Assembly (NCBI GenBank): GCA_963756525.1
Contig: CAVWNR010000001.1
Location: forward strand, 1,054,001 to 1,118,000
DNA length: 64,000 bases
Source of the DNA: CAVWNR01 sp963756525
Lineage (GTDB): Bacteria; Actinomycetota; Actinomycetes; Mycobacteriales; Jatrophihabitantaceae
Reading direction: 5' to 3'
Shown here: piece after piece, positions 23,981 through 31,825 of the stretch
How positions within the stretch are numbered: position 1 is the first letter of the stretch
Layout of the letters: each line of letters begins with the position of its first letter
Notes under the pieces: model-generated
The model's database searches: none
What the model saw: the letters and a program-made list of their open reading frames with translations, nothing else
Told to the model about the DNA's origin: nothing
Made by a program: the position numbers and the translations under genes

Positions 23981-26143
23981 CTACACGGTGTGGCGCAACC
24001 AGACGGTGACGCTGCGAACGCTGGCCGGCACGGTGACCGTCCCGGAGCGCTGGTCGACGACGCCGGTGCTGGCCCGAGCGATGTTCTCGACGAACCCGGG
24101 CAGTTGGAAGAGCACCGGTCCGGCCGGCCGCTGGCCGCTCAACGCCAGGGTCACCGCGACGCCACGCGTGCTGACGGTCAGCCCGATGCGCTTGCCGTTC
24201 ACCGTCGGTACGTTGGCCAGCCGGATCACCGCGCCGGTGCGCACCCACGCGTCCGGAACGCCACGCCCGACGATCAGTGCGCCGTCAGCCCGCTGCGCGA
24301 CGAGCGAATCGAGGAGCACCAGGTTGGCGTTGGCCATTCCCCAGGCGTGCGGGGACGAGCCGTTGCCGCTCTCCGGGTGGGTGCCGACCCACGGTGAGCC
24401 GGGGTTCGGGAACTGCTGGCTCTCCCACCACGAGTACGGGCCGCTCTGCCCGTTCGCGATCATGAACTGGTAACTCTTGATGCCCTGATCGCGGTACTGC
24501 GTGCTGGCCAGCCCCCACTCGCCGTAGCCGGCGTTGTAGGCGGTGCTGAAGTACTGGGTCGGATAACCGCCGAACGTGTTCGGCGGCAGCTTGCCGACCA
24601 GCCGGCCGAACCCGTAGCGATAGGTGGCGTCGATGAGGTTCAGGCCCGGCCCGCTGCGCGCAGCGCCGAACAGGTAGCCGTCCCACGCCCAGCGGCCGAA
24701 CAGGAACGGCGCGGCCCAGTTGGCGTCCTCCGGGTTGACGCAGCGGTTGTCCGTGTTCGGCTCGACCATCGAGCACGGCAGGTAGTTCAGGTGGTAGGTC
24801 GAGATCGTCGCGTCCAGCGTGCGGTTCGTGGCGGCGAGCAGGCTGCGGTACTGCGCGGCCGCCCAGCGCGCCTCGCCGGTCTCGCCGATCTGCTGCGCGA
24901 TCCACTGGTAGGTGGCAAGGCCCGTCAGCGCCTCATAGTTGTCGATCGTCCAGAAGCCGTTGGCGTCGATGTCGTTGGTCATCTGCATGATCCCGCCGGG
25001 ACCGGTGCGGTCGGCGGCGATCAGGTGCGCGGTGTCCTTGATGCTCGGCTCGCTCTTGCCGGCCGGCCCTTCCGTCGCGAAGTTGGCCTTGACGAACGCC
25101 CGGTCGCCGGTCTTGAGCAGGTAGATCGCCCACGGCCACGGGTAGGTCCACACGCCGTCGTCGTACTGGGTCTGGGTGCCGACGACGTAGCGCGCACGGT
25201 CGAGCAGGGCATGGGCGTTCGTGAAGTAGCCCTGGTTGAAGAGGTTGGCGAGGATGCCGATGACGTCGTGGCTGAACTCCTTGTCGTAGCCGTTGGCGCC
25301 GGTCTTCAGCTCGCTTCCGGAGCGGATGATCTGTGTGTAGATGAACCCGGTCCGGTAGGCGTCGATCAGCTGCTGGTCGGGCAGTTGGACGATCTGCGCG
25401 ATCCCGTCCAGCTGGCCGTTCCAGAAGGCCCGCATGTGCGCGTAGTGCCGGTCGAAGCCGCCGGCGGCGACGAGCGCGCTCGACGACGGCCACGGATAGC
25501 TGCCGCCGAAGCGGTCCGCGGCGACGACGTAGTCATGGTCGACCGTGCCGCCGGGACCCACGCTCAGCGGCGCTGAGTCGAGCGGGATGAGGCCCGACGA
25601 CGGCTGCGGGTCGATCCGCACGGCGTGGCTGGTCGGGTTGTGCACCTGCACCCTGCTGTAGATGACGACGTAGGCGTGGCCGCCGATCGTGACCTTGTCA
25701 CCGAAGTTGGTGATGGCGATGTCGGCGCCGTCGCGCGAGAAGCGGGTCACCAGCGCCGGCAGGTAGCCCTCGGCGTTGCTCCACGTGGTCCGGCTGTCGT
25801 CGTAGATGCCGTAGCCGTAGAGCTGCCCGGTGACCGCCCCGGTGCTGCCACTTCCCGGCGGATTGCCGGTGACGACGAAGAAGCTGCCGCCGAGGCAGGC
25901 GACCACGCCCTGGCTGTTGCCCGCCCAACCGATCACGCTCGCGTCGCCGAACGTGCCGTAGACGGTCTGGTTGCCTGCCGGGCCGTTGGGCGAGCACGGA
26001 TACGGTGGCGCTACCGGTGCGGAGACAGCCGGAGTCGGCGCAGCCCCGGACGGTGCTGCCGCGACCAGCAGCGCGGCGCAGAGGGCGACGACGGCTGCGG
26101 CGACGACTGATAGATGACGGGACGAACGCGCAATCCGAGCCAT
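23981..26143 (-). CDS. secreted six-hairpin glycosidase-like protein
   Basis: 720 residues from ATG 26143, giving a signal peptide (RHLSVVAAAVVALCAALLVA, cleavage near SGA-AP). Residues about 45-230 form a beta-rich N-terminal domain. Residues about 240-620 look like an (alpha/alpha)6 barrel: GYDKEFSHDVIGILANLFNQ, DDGVWTYPWPWAIYLLKTGD, FWTIDNYEALTGLATYQWIA, ANWAAPFLFGRWAWDGYLFG. A C-terminal beta domain (residues about 630-720) follows. Acidic residues in the barrel (Asp and Glu near the FW-TIDNYEAL segment) could be catalytic. It is exported, probably acting on a polysaccharide, but the exact glycoside hydrolase family was not recognised. LigD lies 20 bp downstream. Confidence 0.7.
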   Translation of the reverse strand: MARIARSSRHLSVVAAAVVALCAALLVAAAPSGAAPTPAVSAPVAPPYPCSPNGPAGNQTVYGTFGDASVIGWAGNSQGVVACLGGSFFVVTGNPPGSGSTGAVTGQLYGYGIYDDSRTTWSNAEGYLPALVTRFSRDGADIAITNFGDKVTIGGHAYVVIYSRVQVHNPTSHAVRIDPQPSSGLIPLDSAPLSVGPGGTVDHDYVVAADRFGGSYPWPSSSALVAAGGFDRHYAHMRAFWNGQLDGIAQIVQLPDQQLIDAYRTGFIYTQIIRSGSELKTGANGYDKEFSHDVIGILANLFNQGYFTNAHALLDRARYVVGTQTQYDDGVWTYPWPWAIYLLKTGDRAFVKANFATEGPAGKSEPSIKDTAHLIAADRTGPGGIMQMTNDIDANGFWTIDNYEALTGLATYQWIAQQIGETGEARWAAAQYRSLLAATNRTLDATISTYHLNYLPCSMVEPNTDNRCVNPEDANWAAPFLFGRWAWDGYLFGAARSGPGLNLIDATYRYGFGRLVGKLPPNTFGGYPTQYFSTAYNAGYGEWGLASTQYRDQGIKSYQFMIANGQSGPYSWWESQQFPNPGSPWVGTHPESGNGSSPHAWGMANANLVLLDSLVAQRADGALIVGRGVPDAWVRTGAVIRLANVPTVNGKRIGLTVSTRGVAVTLALSGQRPAGPVLFQLPGFVENIARASTGVVDQRSGTVTVPASVRSVTVWLRHTV

Positions 26144-26257
26144 GACGACACTCCCCACTGCGATGCGGTAGCCGACTGCGGCTGATGGCGGCACCTCCTG
26201 CTTCCCCACGCCGCGGACACGCGAAACGGCAAACCGACGCGGCCGGCTCGGATCGTC

Positions 26258-26273
26258 CTGCCTGATCAGGCAG
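26258..26273. promoter_or_regulatory. 16-bp perfect palindrome upstream of the glycosidase gene
   Basis: CTGCCTGATCAGGCAG is self-complementary over all 16 bases, and lies 115 bp upstream of the glycosidase start and 190 bp before the DUF6069-like gene. In this 319-bp intergenic stretch (26144-26462) it is the only structured element seen. It may be an operator of a dimeric repressor. Confidence 0.4.
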
Positions 26274-26462
26274 TGATACGAGGTCAGCGGCGGAGTCGCT
26301 GAGCGGTCTCCGCCCGGTTGCTGATGTTCGCCGCTGGGTCGACCGATCGGCGGACGGCAGGATCAGCCGAGCGATCCGCCGGCTGGCCGACCCGACGGAG
26401 CCGGTAACGCTTTCAGACTGATCTCAGCCGGCCGTGCGCCGGGTCGAGAAGGAACCAGAAAG

Positions 26463-26936
26463 ATGACCACTAGCACCCCCATCAGCCCGGTCCAGGGTGA
26501 CTGGGCACCGGCAGTTCGGCCGGCCGAGCGCGTGGACCAGGCGCGCTACTGGACCGGCGCCGCGCTCAGCGCGCTCATCGCCGGACTGGCCGGCGTGGCC
26601 GGCCTGGTCGCCGCCCACGGCATCGCCCATGTGCCGGTGCTGCTAGCGCGGGGCACGACCCTCACGCCGGTGCACGCGACCGTCTACGGCCTGCTCGCCG
26701 CGGCCTGCGCGCTCGCCGCCGCTGCGCTCTACGCCGGGATGCTGCGACTGGCGCCGCGGCCGAGCACCTACTACAGCTGGCTGATCGGCATGCTGACGCT
26801 GCTCGCCGTGCTCCTGCCGTTCACCAGCACGGTCGCGTTGAGCTCGCAGATCGCATTCAGCGCGATCAACCTGCTGGTTGGGCTGATCGTCATGGTGCTG
26901 GTGCCGCTCGCCGCCGTGCATGCCCGCCTAACGTGA
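26463..26936 (+). CDS. DUF6069-like four-helix membrane protein
   Basis: 157 residues with GAAGGAACC upstream of the ATG. A soluble N-terminus (about 30 residues) is followed by four hydrophobic helices (ALIAGLAGVAGLVAAHGIA; YGLLAAACALAAAALYAGML; YSWLIGMLTLLAVLLPF; AINLLVGLIVMVLVPLAAV). This layout matches the small actinobacterial DUF6069 membrane family, of unknown role. It ends 1 bp before the convergent response-regulator gene, with a shared stem-loop across the two ends. Confidence 0.7.
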   Translation: MTTSTPISPVQGDWAPAVRPAERVDQARYWTGAALSALIAGLAGVAGLVAAHGIAHVPVLLARGTTLTPVHATVYGLLAAACALAAAALYAGMLRLAPRPSTYYSWLIGMLTLLAVLLPFTSTVALSSQIAFSAINLLVGLIVMVLVPLAAVHARLT

Positions 26937-26982
26937 TCTAGGTGCGGATCCGTCTGGATAGCGACGGAAGCGCACCTAGATC
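26935..26982. terminator. stem-loop between convergent genes, overlapping the regulator's 3' end
   Basis: GATCTAGGTGCG (26935-26946) and CGCACCTAGATC (26971-26982) pair perfectly; an inner stem CCGTC/GACGG (26950-26954 / 26963-26967) extends the hairpin. It spans the last 2 bases of the DUF6069-like gene and the last 45 bases of the response-regulator gene. Position between convergent genes fits a bidirectional terminator, but it also supplies the abnormal C-terminus of the regulator, so an inserted palindrome is possible. Confidence 0.55.
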
Positions 26983-27594
26983 GCATCGGGCTCGCCAAGC
27001 TCGGGGGAAGATGTGGTTCACGTGCGTCTTCACCGTCGTCTCGGACACGTGCAGCGTCGCGGCGATGTCGGCGTTGGACAGCCCGCCCGCGATCAACCCG
27101 AGCACCTCGGCCTCCCGCCGGGTCAGCCCGTCCGGCAGGTCACCGTCACGCGGCGGCGGCGGGACGATCTGCACCGATCCCAGGGCGTCCAGCAGCCGGG
27201 ACTGCACCCCGGGGTCGAGCAGCGCCTCGCCGCGGGCCACCGTCGCGATCGCCCGGGCGATCTCGTCCGGGTCGGCGTCCTTGGTCAGGTAGCCGCGCGC
27301 GCCGGCCTTCAGCGCCGCGAACACCGAGGCGTCGTCGGCGTACGTCGTTAGCACCACCACCCGGACGCTCGGGTGCTCGTCGCGGATGCGCCGGGTCGCC
27401 TCGATGCCGTCCAGCACCGGCATCCGCAGGTCCATCAGCACGACGTCCGGGACGAGCCGGCCGACCAGTTCCAGCGCCTGCGCACCGTCCTCGGCCGCGC
27501 CGACCAGTTCGACATCCGGGAGCATGCGCAGCACGAGCGAGAGCCCGTCGCGCACCACCCGCTGGTCGTCGGCCAGGAGCACGGTGACGCTCAC
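26938..27594 (-). CDS. NarL/LuxR-type response regulator with aberrant C-terminus
   Basis: 218 residues from GTG 27594. The receiver domain is intact: VLLADDQRVVRDGL (acidic pocket), VVLMDLRMP with the phospho-acceptor Asp, VVVLTTYADD and GYLTKDAD with the conserved Lys. The LuxR HTH begins normally (LTRREAEVLGLIAGGLSNAD, VSETTVKTHVNHIF), but the usual 'A-K-L-G-x-x-D-R' continuation and last helix are replaced by PRAWRARCDLGALPS. Reading one fewer C in the CCCCC run gives HIFPELGEPDAI and an earlier stop. DNA binding is therefore probably impaired. Its partner kinase directly upstream is also broken. Confidence 0.75.
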   Translation of the reverse strand: MSVTVLLADDQRVVRDGLSLVLRMLPDVELVGAAEDGAQALELVGRLVPDVVLMDLRMPVLDGIEATRRIRDEHPSVRVVVLTTYADDASVFAALKAGARGYLTKDADPDEIARAIATVARGEALLDPGVQSRLLDALGSVQIVPPPPRDGDLPDGLTRREAEVLGLIAGGLSNADIAATLHVSETTVKTHVNHIFPRAWRARCDLGALPSLSRRIRT

Positions 27595-27910
27595 CGCTGC
27601 GCCCGTCGACAGGCAGGCGGACCTCGAGCCGGAAGCCGCCTTCGGTCAGCCCGGCGGTGAGCGTGCCGCCGAGCAGGCGCGCGCGCTCAGCCAGCCCGGC
27701 CAAGCCGAAACCCGGGTCGGTCCGGGCGATGCCCGGTCGGTCCGCGGTGTTGACGACGGCGAGGACGACCGTCGCCGGCCGCCAGCTCAACGTGATCCGG
27801 GCACACGCGCCCGGGGCGTGCTTGCGCACGTTCGACAGCCCCTCCTGAGCGGCCCGGTAGAGCGCGAGCCGCTGCTCGGCGGTCAACGCGCCGTACCCGG
27901 CTCGCCGCAC
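27566..27910 (-). pseudogene. sensor histidine kinase, C-terminal ATPase fragment
   Basis: Only the HATPase part remains: LALYRAAQEGLSNVRKHAPG (N box of the NarL-type HPK7 family) and DPGFGLAGLAERARLLGGTL, then GGFRLEVRLPVD (G boxes). The sensor, membrane and dimerisation/His regions are missing. The frame does not stop before the regulator; one base fewer near 27570 would give D-A-Q-R-stop overlapping the regulator start as GTGA. The left edge abuts the truncated, divergently oriented membrane gene near 27900, as if one deletion removed both 5' ends. Confidence 0.65.
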
Positions 27911-28533
27911 TGGCGGGCATCGGGTACGCCGCGGTATGGATCATCGGACTCTTCGCGGCGCCGTCCGCGCCCTCGGCGACGGCCACCCCCGCGCAGGTGC
28001 AGCGGTACTTCACCGCGCACGGCACGGCTGCGCTCGCCCAGTCCTGGCTGATCCACGGTCTGGCAGGCCTCGCACTGGCGGTCGTGACCCTGGCCCTGGC
28101 CCACCGGCTGATCGGCACGCCACGCCTGGTCGCTGCCGGTGCCGGACTCGCCGCGAGCGCCGTCTCACTCTCGCAGGTCGCGTTCATGCAGGCGCTGCAC
28201 GCGCACGTCGTCGGCGGAGGCACCGCCAGTGGCACGGCGCGATGGTTCGACGCCATCAACACCGCCGACAGCGTCAAGCTTGCGTTGCTCGGCGTCCTGG
28301 TCGCCACCGTGACGCTCTCCGCCTGGACCGCCGGATGGCTCCCCCGCTGGCTGTGCTGGCTCGGTGCGGTTCTCGGCCCGCTGCTGCCGCTCTCCGGCGC
28401 GGCGTTCCCGTTGCGCAGCAGCGCGCTGTACGCCGCGCTCTACCTGAGCCTTCCGCTACTGCTCGTCTGGATCGCCGGCGCGGCGGTCAGCGGCACGCGG
28501 GCGGTTCGTGAATCGGCGCCTGCGGCTGGGTAG
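27901..28533 (+). pseudogene. 5'-truncated polytopic membrane protein
   Basis: In-frame sequence from 27901 starts LAALAGIGYAAVWIIGLFAA, clearly a first membrane helix, but no ATG/GTG precedes it back to the TGA at 27793; the first usable start is GTG 27997, after that helix. Five further hydrophobic helices follow (for example AQSWLIHGLAGLALAVVTLA and LYAALYLSLPLLLVWIAGAA). No family recognised with confidence; it resembles small six-helix actinobacterial membrane proteins. The missing 5' end coincides with the missing 5' end of the kinase. A shorter protein from GTG 27997 (178 residues) might still be made. Confidence 0.6.
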
Positions 28534-28542
28534 GACCACCGC

Positions 28543-29511
28543 GTGACACGCATCGGGTACACGTTGATGTGCGAGCAGCGGGCGCCGGCCGGGCTGGTCC
28601 GCGACGCTGTAGCCGCCGAGCAGGCGGGCTTCGACTTCGAGGTGATCAGCGACCACTACTTCCCGTGGCTGGACGCCCAGGGTCACGCCCCCAACGCCTG
28701 GGTGGCGCTCGGCGCGATCGCCCAGGCGACCTCCCGGGTGGACCTGATGACCTACGTGACCTGCCCGACCATGCGGTACCACCCGGCCATCGTCGCGCAG
28801 CAGGCGGCGACGGTCGGGCTGCTCTGCGGCGACCGGTTCACGTTGGGGCTCGGCGCCGGCGAGAACCTCAACGAGCACGTGATCGGGGCGGGCTGGCCGC
28901 CGGTGAACGTCCGCCACGAGATGCTCGAGGACGCGGTGCAGATCATCCGGGCGCTGTTCGGCGGCGGGTACGTCAGCTACCGGGGCCGGCACCTCGCCGT
29001 CGACTCGGCCAAGCTCTGGGATCTCGGCGCCGCGCCGCGCATCGGCATCGCCGTCTCGGGCCAGCGCTCGGCGCGACTGTCCGGCGAGCTCGCCGACCTG
29101 ATGATCGCGGTCGAGCCCGATGCGCAGCTGGGCGAGGACTTCGCCGCTGCCGGAGGCGCCGGCAAGCCCCGGGTCGGCCAGGTGCCGATCAGCTGGGACC
29201 GCTCGCCGGACAAGGCCGCAGCCCGCGCGCACGAGCAGTTCCGCTGGTTCGGCGGCGGCTGGAAGGTCAACTCCGAGCTTCCCGGCACCGCGGCCTTCGC
29301 CAGCGCGACCCAGTTCGTCCGGCCCGATGACGTCGCCGACGCGATCCCGTGCGGGCCGGACGTCGACGCCCACGTCGCCGCCGTTCGCGAGTTCGTCGAC
29401 GCCGGGTTCACCGACGTCGCGATCGTGCAGATCGGCGGCGACACCCAGCCGGAGTTTCTGCGTTGGGCCGAGACCGAACTCCTGCCCGCGCTGCGCGCCG
29501 AGACGAAGTGA
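28543..29511 (+). CDS. F420-dependent LLM-class oxidoreductase (TIGR03557-type)
   Basis: 322 residues. Bacterial luciferase-like TIM barrel related to F420-dependent glucose-6-phosphate dehydrogenase: IGYTLMCEQRAPAGLVRDAV, FEVISDHYFPWLDAQGHAPN, TYVTCPTMRYHPAIVAQQAA, LGLGAGENLNEHVIGAGWPP. These segments match the TIGR03557 group, which uses coenzyme F420 for hydride transfer; the substrate is unknown. The start is the first good Met (CCGCGTGACA context, GTG 28543). It is convergent with the DJ-1 gene, with 1 bp between stop codons. Confidence 0.88.
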   Translation: MTRIGYTLMCEQRAPAGLVRDAVAAEQAGFDFEVISDHYFPWLDAQGHAPNAWVALGAIAQATSRVDLMTYVTCPTMRYHPAIVAQQAATVGLLCGDRFTLGLGAGENLNEHVIGAGWPPVNVRHEMLEDAVQIIRALFGGGYVSYRGRHLAVDSAKLWDLGAAPRIGIAVSGQRSARLSGELADLMIAVEPDAQLGEDFAAAGGAGKPRVGQVPISWDRSPDKAAARAHEQFRWFGGGWKVNSELPGTAAFASATQFVRPDDVADAIPCGPDVDAHVAAVREFVDAGFTDVAIVQIGGDTQPEFLRWAETELLPALRAETK

Positions 29512-29512
29512 C

Positions 29513-30087
29513 TCAGCTCGCTGCGCCGACAGGTGTGCCCGCGAAGACCTCGACGAGCTTGGCGCAGAACGCGTCCAGGTCGTCGGGCTTGCGGCTGGTG
29601 ACCAGCGTGTTCCGGCCGCCGGCGCAGACGACCACCTCTTCGTCGACCCACTCGCCGCCGGCGTTGCGGATGTCGGTCTGCAAGCTCGGCCACGAAGTTA
29701 GCCGGCGGCCGCGGACCACGTCGGCCTCGACCAGCGTCCATGGTCCGTGGCAAATGACCGCCGCGGGCTTGCCGGCCTCGAAGAACGCTCGGACGAACCG
29801 CACCGCACTCTCGTCCGTGCGCAGTTGATCGGGGTTGGCCACCCCGCCCGGGAGCACGATTGCGTCGTACTCGCCGACCTCGAGTTGCTCGGTGGTGACA
29901 TCCACGTCGAACGTGTCGGCCTTGTCCAGGTGGTTGAACGCCTGGGCCTTGCCGGACTTCGGGGCAGCGAGCACCGCGCGCCCGCCGGCTTGCTCGACGG
30001 CCTGCCACGGCCGGGTCAACTCGGCCTGCTCGATACCTTCGTTGGCTACAAGGACGCAATAGTCTTTCCGGACAGTTCGGATGGCAT
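29513..30087 (-). CDS. DJ-1/PfpI family protein with an apparent frameshift near the start
   Basis: The body is a type-1 glutamine-amidotransferase-like fold: LVANEGIEQAELTRPWQAVE, DAIVLPGGVANPDQLRTDE, the nucleophile elbow VICHGPWTL with the active Cys-His, and TSWPSLQTDIRNAGGEWVDE. This is the YhbO/PfpI-type stress or deglycase group. The best start, ATG 30087, has AAGGAG 8 bp upstream and reads MPSELSGKTIA, then hits a stop; the body continues in another frame. One missing G in ATTGCG(G)TCC near 30055 explains it. Without the shift, a longer 211-residue frame from 30148 has a poor leader. Either an assembly indel or a recent pseudogene. Confidence 0.7.
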
Positions 30088-30169
30088 CGGACCTCTCCTT
30101 CCAGAACATGGCAATGCGTGTTGGGCTACCCGCAGCGTGGAGCCGCAAAACCTGCGCTGATCGCGGTTG

Positions 30170-30490
30170 TTATCCGGGTTCGCCGCGGGCCTTGCGGACG
30201 CCGACCACCGCGATGTTCACGACCGCGAGCAGGCCCACCACGCAGGCGGCGACGACGAAGCCAACCGGCGCGTCGGCCACAGCCAGCGCCGCCGCGCCTC
30301 CGCCACAGACCACCACGCCGAAGATCGCCAGCACCAGCCGCAGCGTGAGCGCGCTCTGCGCCGGGGGCGCGCCGCCGAAGCCGGCGGTCGGGTCATGGTA
30401 GTCGGGCAAACCTCGCGCATAGTGTGCCCGCCGCGTCTCTCGACTGCCACGCCCGCCGGGCGTGTCGCGCTGCGGGATCTGGTCGCTCAT
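30170..30490 (-). CDS. DUF6343-like small membrane protein
   Basis: 106 residues, ATG in the ATGA overlap with the rhodanese gene. The N-terminal half is polar (GSRETRRAHYARGLPDYHDP, typical of the family); two membrane helices follow (LRLVLAIFGVVVCGGGAAAL and PVGFVVAACVVGLLAVVNIA). The function is unknown. Translational coupling places it in the cysteine dioxygenase/rhodanese operon as the last gene. Confidence 0.75.
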   Translation of the reverse strand: MSDQIPQRDTPGGRGSRETRRAHYARGLPDYHDPTAGFGGAPPAQSALTLRLVLAIFGVVVCGGGAAALAVADAPVGFVVAACVVGLLAVVNIAVVGVRKARGEPG

Positions 30491-30978
30491 GACGGTGTCT
30501 TACCCGTCGACGCGACGCAATCCGCGCGAGGCGGACGGTCAGCGGCGGGCAGTGCGGGCGGGCGTCCGGCGGCAACGACGGTGTCACTCGGCGTGAGACT
30601 CGAGACGGTCGCCAGACCGGCCGCCTGCCAGGCGTGGAAGCCGCCGATCACATCGGTCGCGACAACGCCGAGGGAGTTGAGTGCGTCCGCAGCGAGCGAC
30701 GATGTGTAGCCGTGCGAGCAGAGGACGATCCAGCGCTGTCCTGCGCGCGCTTCGGGCAAACGCGACAAGGAGGACGGCGTGAGACGCCATTCGAGATGGT
30801 TCCGCTCGACGACGAGCGCACCGGGCACCTCCCCTTCAGCCGCCCGCTGCCAGCCTGGGCGGATGTCGACCAGCAGCCAGCCGCATCGCAGCAGCCGCAA
30901 CGCCTGCGCCGGCGTCGCCCGGCGCAACCGCGAGCGGGCGTCCGCCAGCAACTCCTCGACGGACCCGAACCGGATCAC
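30487..30978 (-). CDS. rhodanese-domain protein
   Basis: 163 residues from GTG 30978 (GTGA overlap with the dioxygenase stop). A rhodanese fold: LVDIRPGWQRAAEGEVPGAL, RNHLEWRLTP, and the active loop VLCSHGYTSSLAADAL with the sulfur-carrying Cys. The C-terminal 30 residues are a disordered Pro/Ala tail. Rhodaneses move sulfane sulfur, for example persulfide to thiosulfate or cyanide. Its coupling with cysteine dioxygenase points to handling of sulfur released from cysteine. Confidence 0.88.
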   Translation of the reverse strand: MIRFGSVEELLADARSRLRRATPAQALRLLRCGWLLVDIRPGWQRAAEGEVPGALVVERNHLEWRLTPSSLSRLPEARAGQRWIVLCSHGYTSSLAADALNSLGVVATDVIGGFHAWQAAGLATVSSLTPSDTVVAAGRPPALPAADRPPRADCVASTGKTPS

Positions 30979-31487
30979 GACGCCAGCCTCGGCGCACCCG
31001 ACTCCGGGTCGTCGGTAACCAGTGACCGGACCCTACGCAAGCCGCCGCTGTCGAGTTCGTAGAACGTCATCGACGTCAGCGGCGGTGAGTAGGCGTGGAC
31101 GCTCACCGCGGGCACCGGCCCGAGGTTGCGGACGTCGTGGACGTGCCGCGGCCCGAACCCGACACTGCGGCCGGCGACGGAGCGGACATCGCTGAGCGCG
31201 CCCCGTCGCACGACCGACTCGGTCAGCTCGCCGCGCACCACCGTGAACGCCCCAGCCGACCCGCCGTGATCGTGTAACTGGGTTCCCTGCGTCGGGAGCC
31301 AACTGATCAGCCAGACGTCGACCCGAGGATCTCGATAGATCCGCCGATGCCAGCGTTCGCTCATGTCGAACGACACGAACGGGTAACTGCCCCGTGCCGC
31401 GTCGGCGGCGTACAACCGGGTGAAATCGATCAGCTGCACCGGGTCGAGCGCATGGCCCCACGCACGGCGGCGCGACGCGCGCACCAT
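30975..31487 (-). CDS. cysteine dioxygenase
   Basis: 170 residues, with AGGAG about 7 bp before the ATG. The cupin iron site is visible: TQLHDHGGSAGAFTVVRGEL (two His ligands) and the third His in GPRHVHDVRNLG. The family oxidises cysteine to cysteine sulfinate using a 3-His Fe(II) centre. It is followed by the overlapping rhodanese and DUF6343-like genes. The 338-bp gap upstream (31488-31825) has no convincing gene. Confidence 0.88.
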   Translation of the reverse strand: MVRASRRRAWGHALDPVQLIDFTRLYAADAARGSYPFVSFDMSERWHRRIYRDPRVDVWLISWLPTQGTQLHDHGGSAGAFTVVRGELTESVVRRGALSDVRSVAGRSVGFGPRHVHDVRNLGPVPAVSVHAYSPPLTSMTFYELDSGGLRRVRSLVTDDPESGAPRLAS

Positions 31488-31654
31488 CCCAATGTCTCCT
31501 GTCAGAATGAGGCGACTGAGTCAGACAGCAACCCGGTCCTGACAGCACTCGTCGAATGCCCTAGCGCGGAGACCCACCCATGCCACTGAGCGTCTGCCGC
31601 CGACAAGCGGCGCGCGATGCCCGATGGAGAACATGCCTCGATCGTGCCAGTCCC

Positions 31655-31684
31655 TTGACTAGTTTGTCTATAGCCTAGCTAGAC
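31655..31684. promoter_or_regulatory. AT-rich, CTAG-containing promoter/operator-like island
   Basis: The 31488-31825 gap is GC-rich except for this stretch, which has TTGACT (31655-31660) and a CTAGCTAG palindrome with neighbouring TATAG. It may be the promoter region of the cysteine dioxygenase operon, about 170 bp upstream. The hexamers and spacing are not decisive in either direction. The rest of the gap shows nothing I can support. Confidence 0.25.
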
Positions 31685-31825
31685 TTGCCGGTGCACAAGA
31701 AGGCGTGCGAGCGCGGCCAGTAGTGACGGGAGCACATCGCTTCGCGATCGCCGCCCATATGCCGGCACCAACGGCCGCTCCGCCTGCCCGGTGCCGGTCC
31801 GCGGATCGCCCCCGGCCGGCACCGC

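Noticed and set aside
24285..25576. Open frames in other phases across the glycosidase gene.
   Set aside because: Arg/Pro/Ala-rich shadows; the secreted protein frame has a signal peptide and coherent fold.
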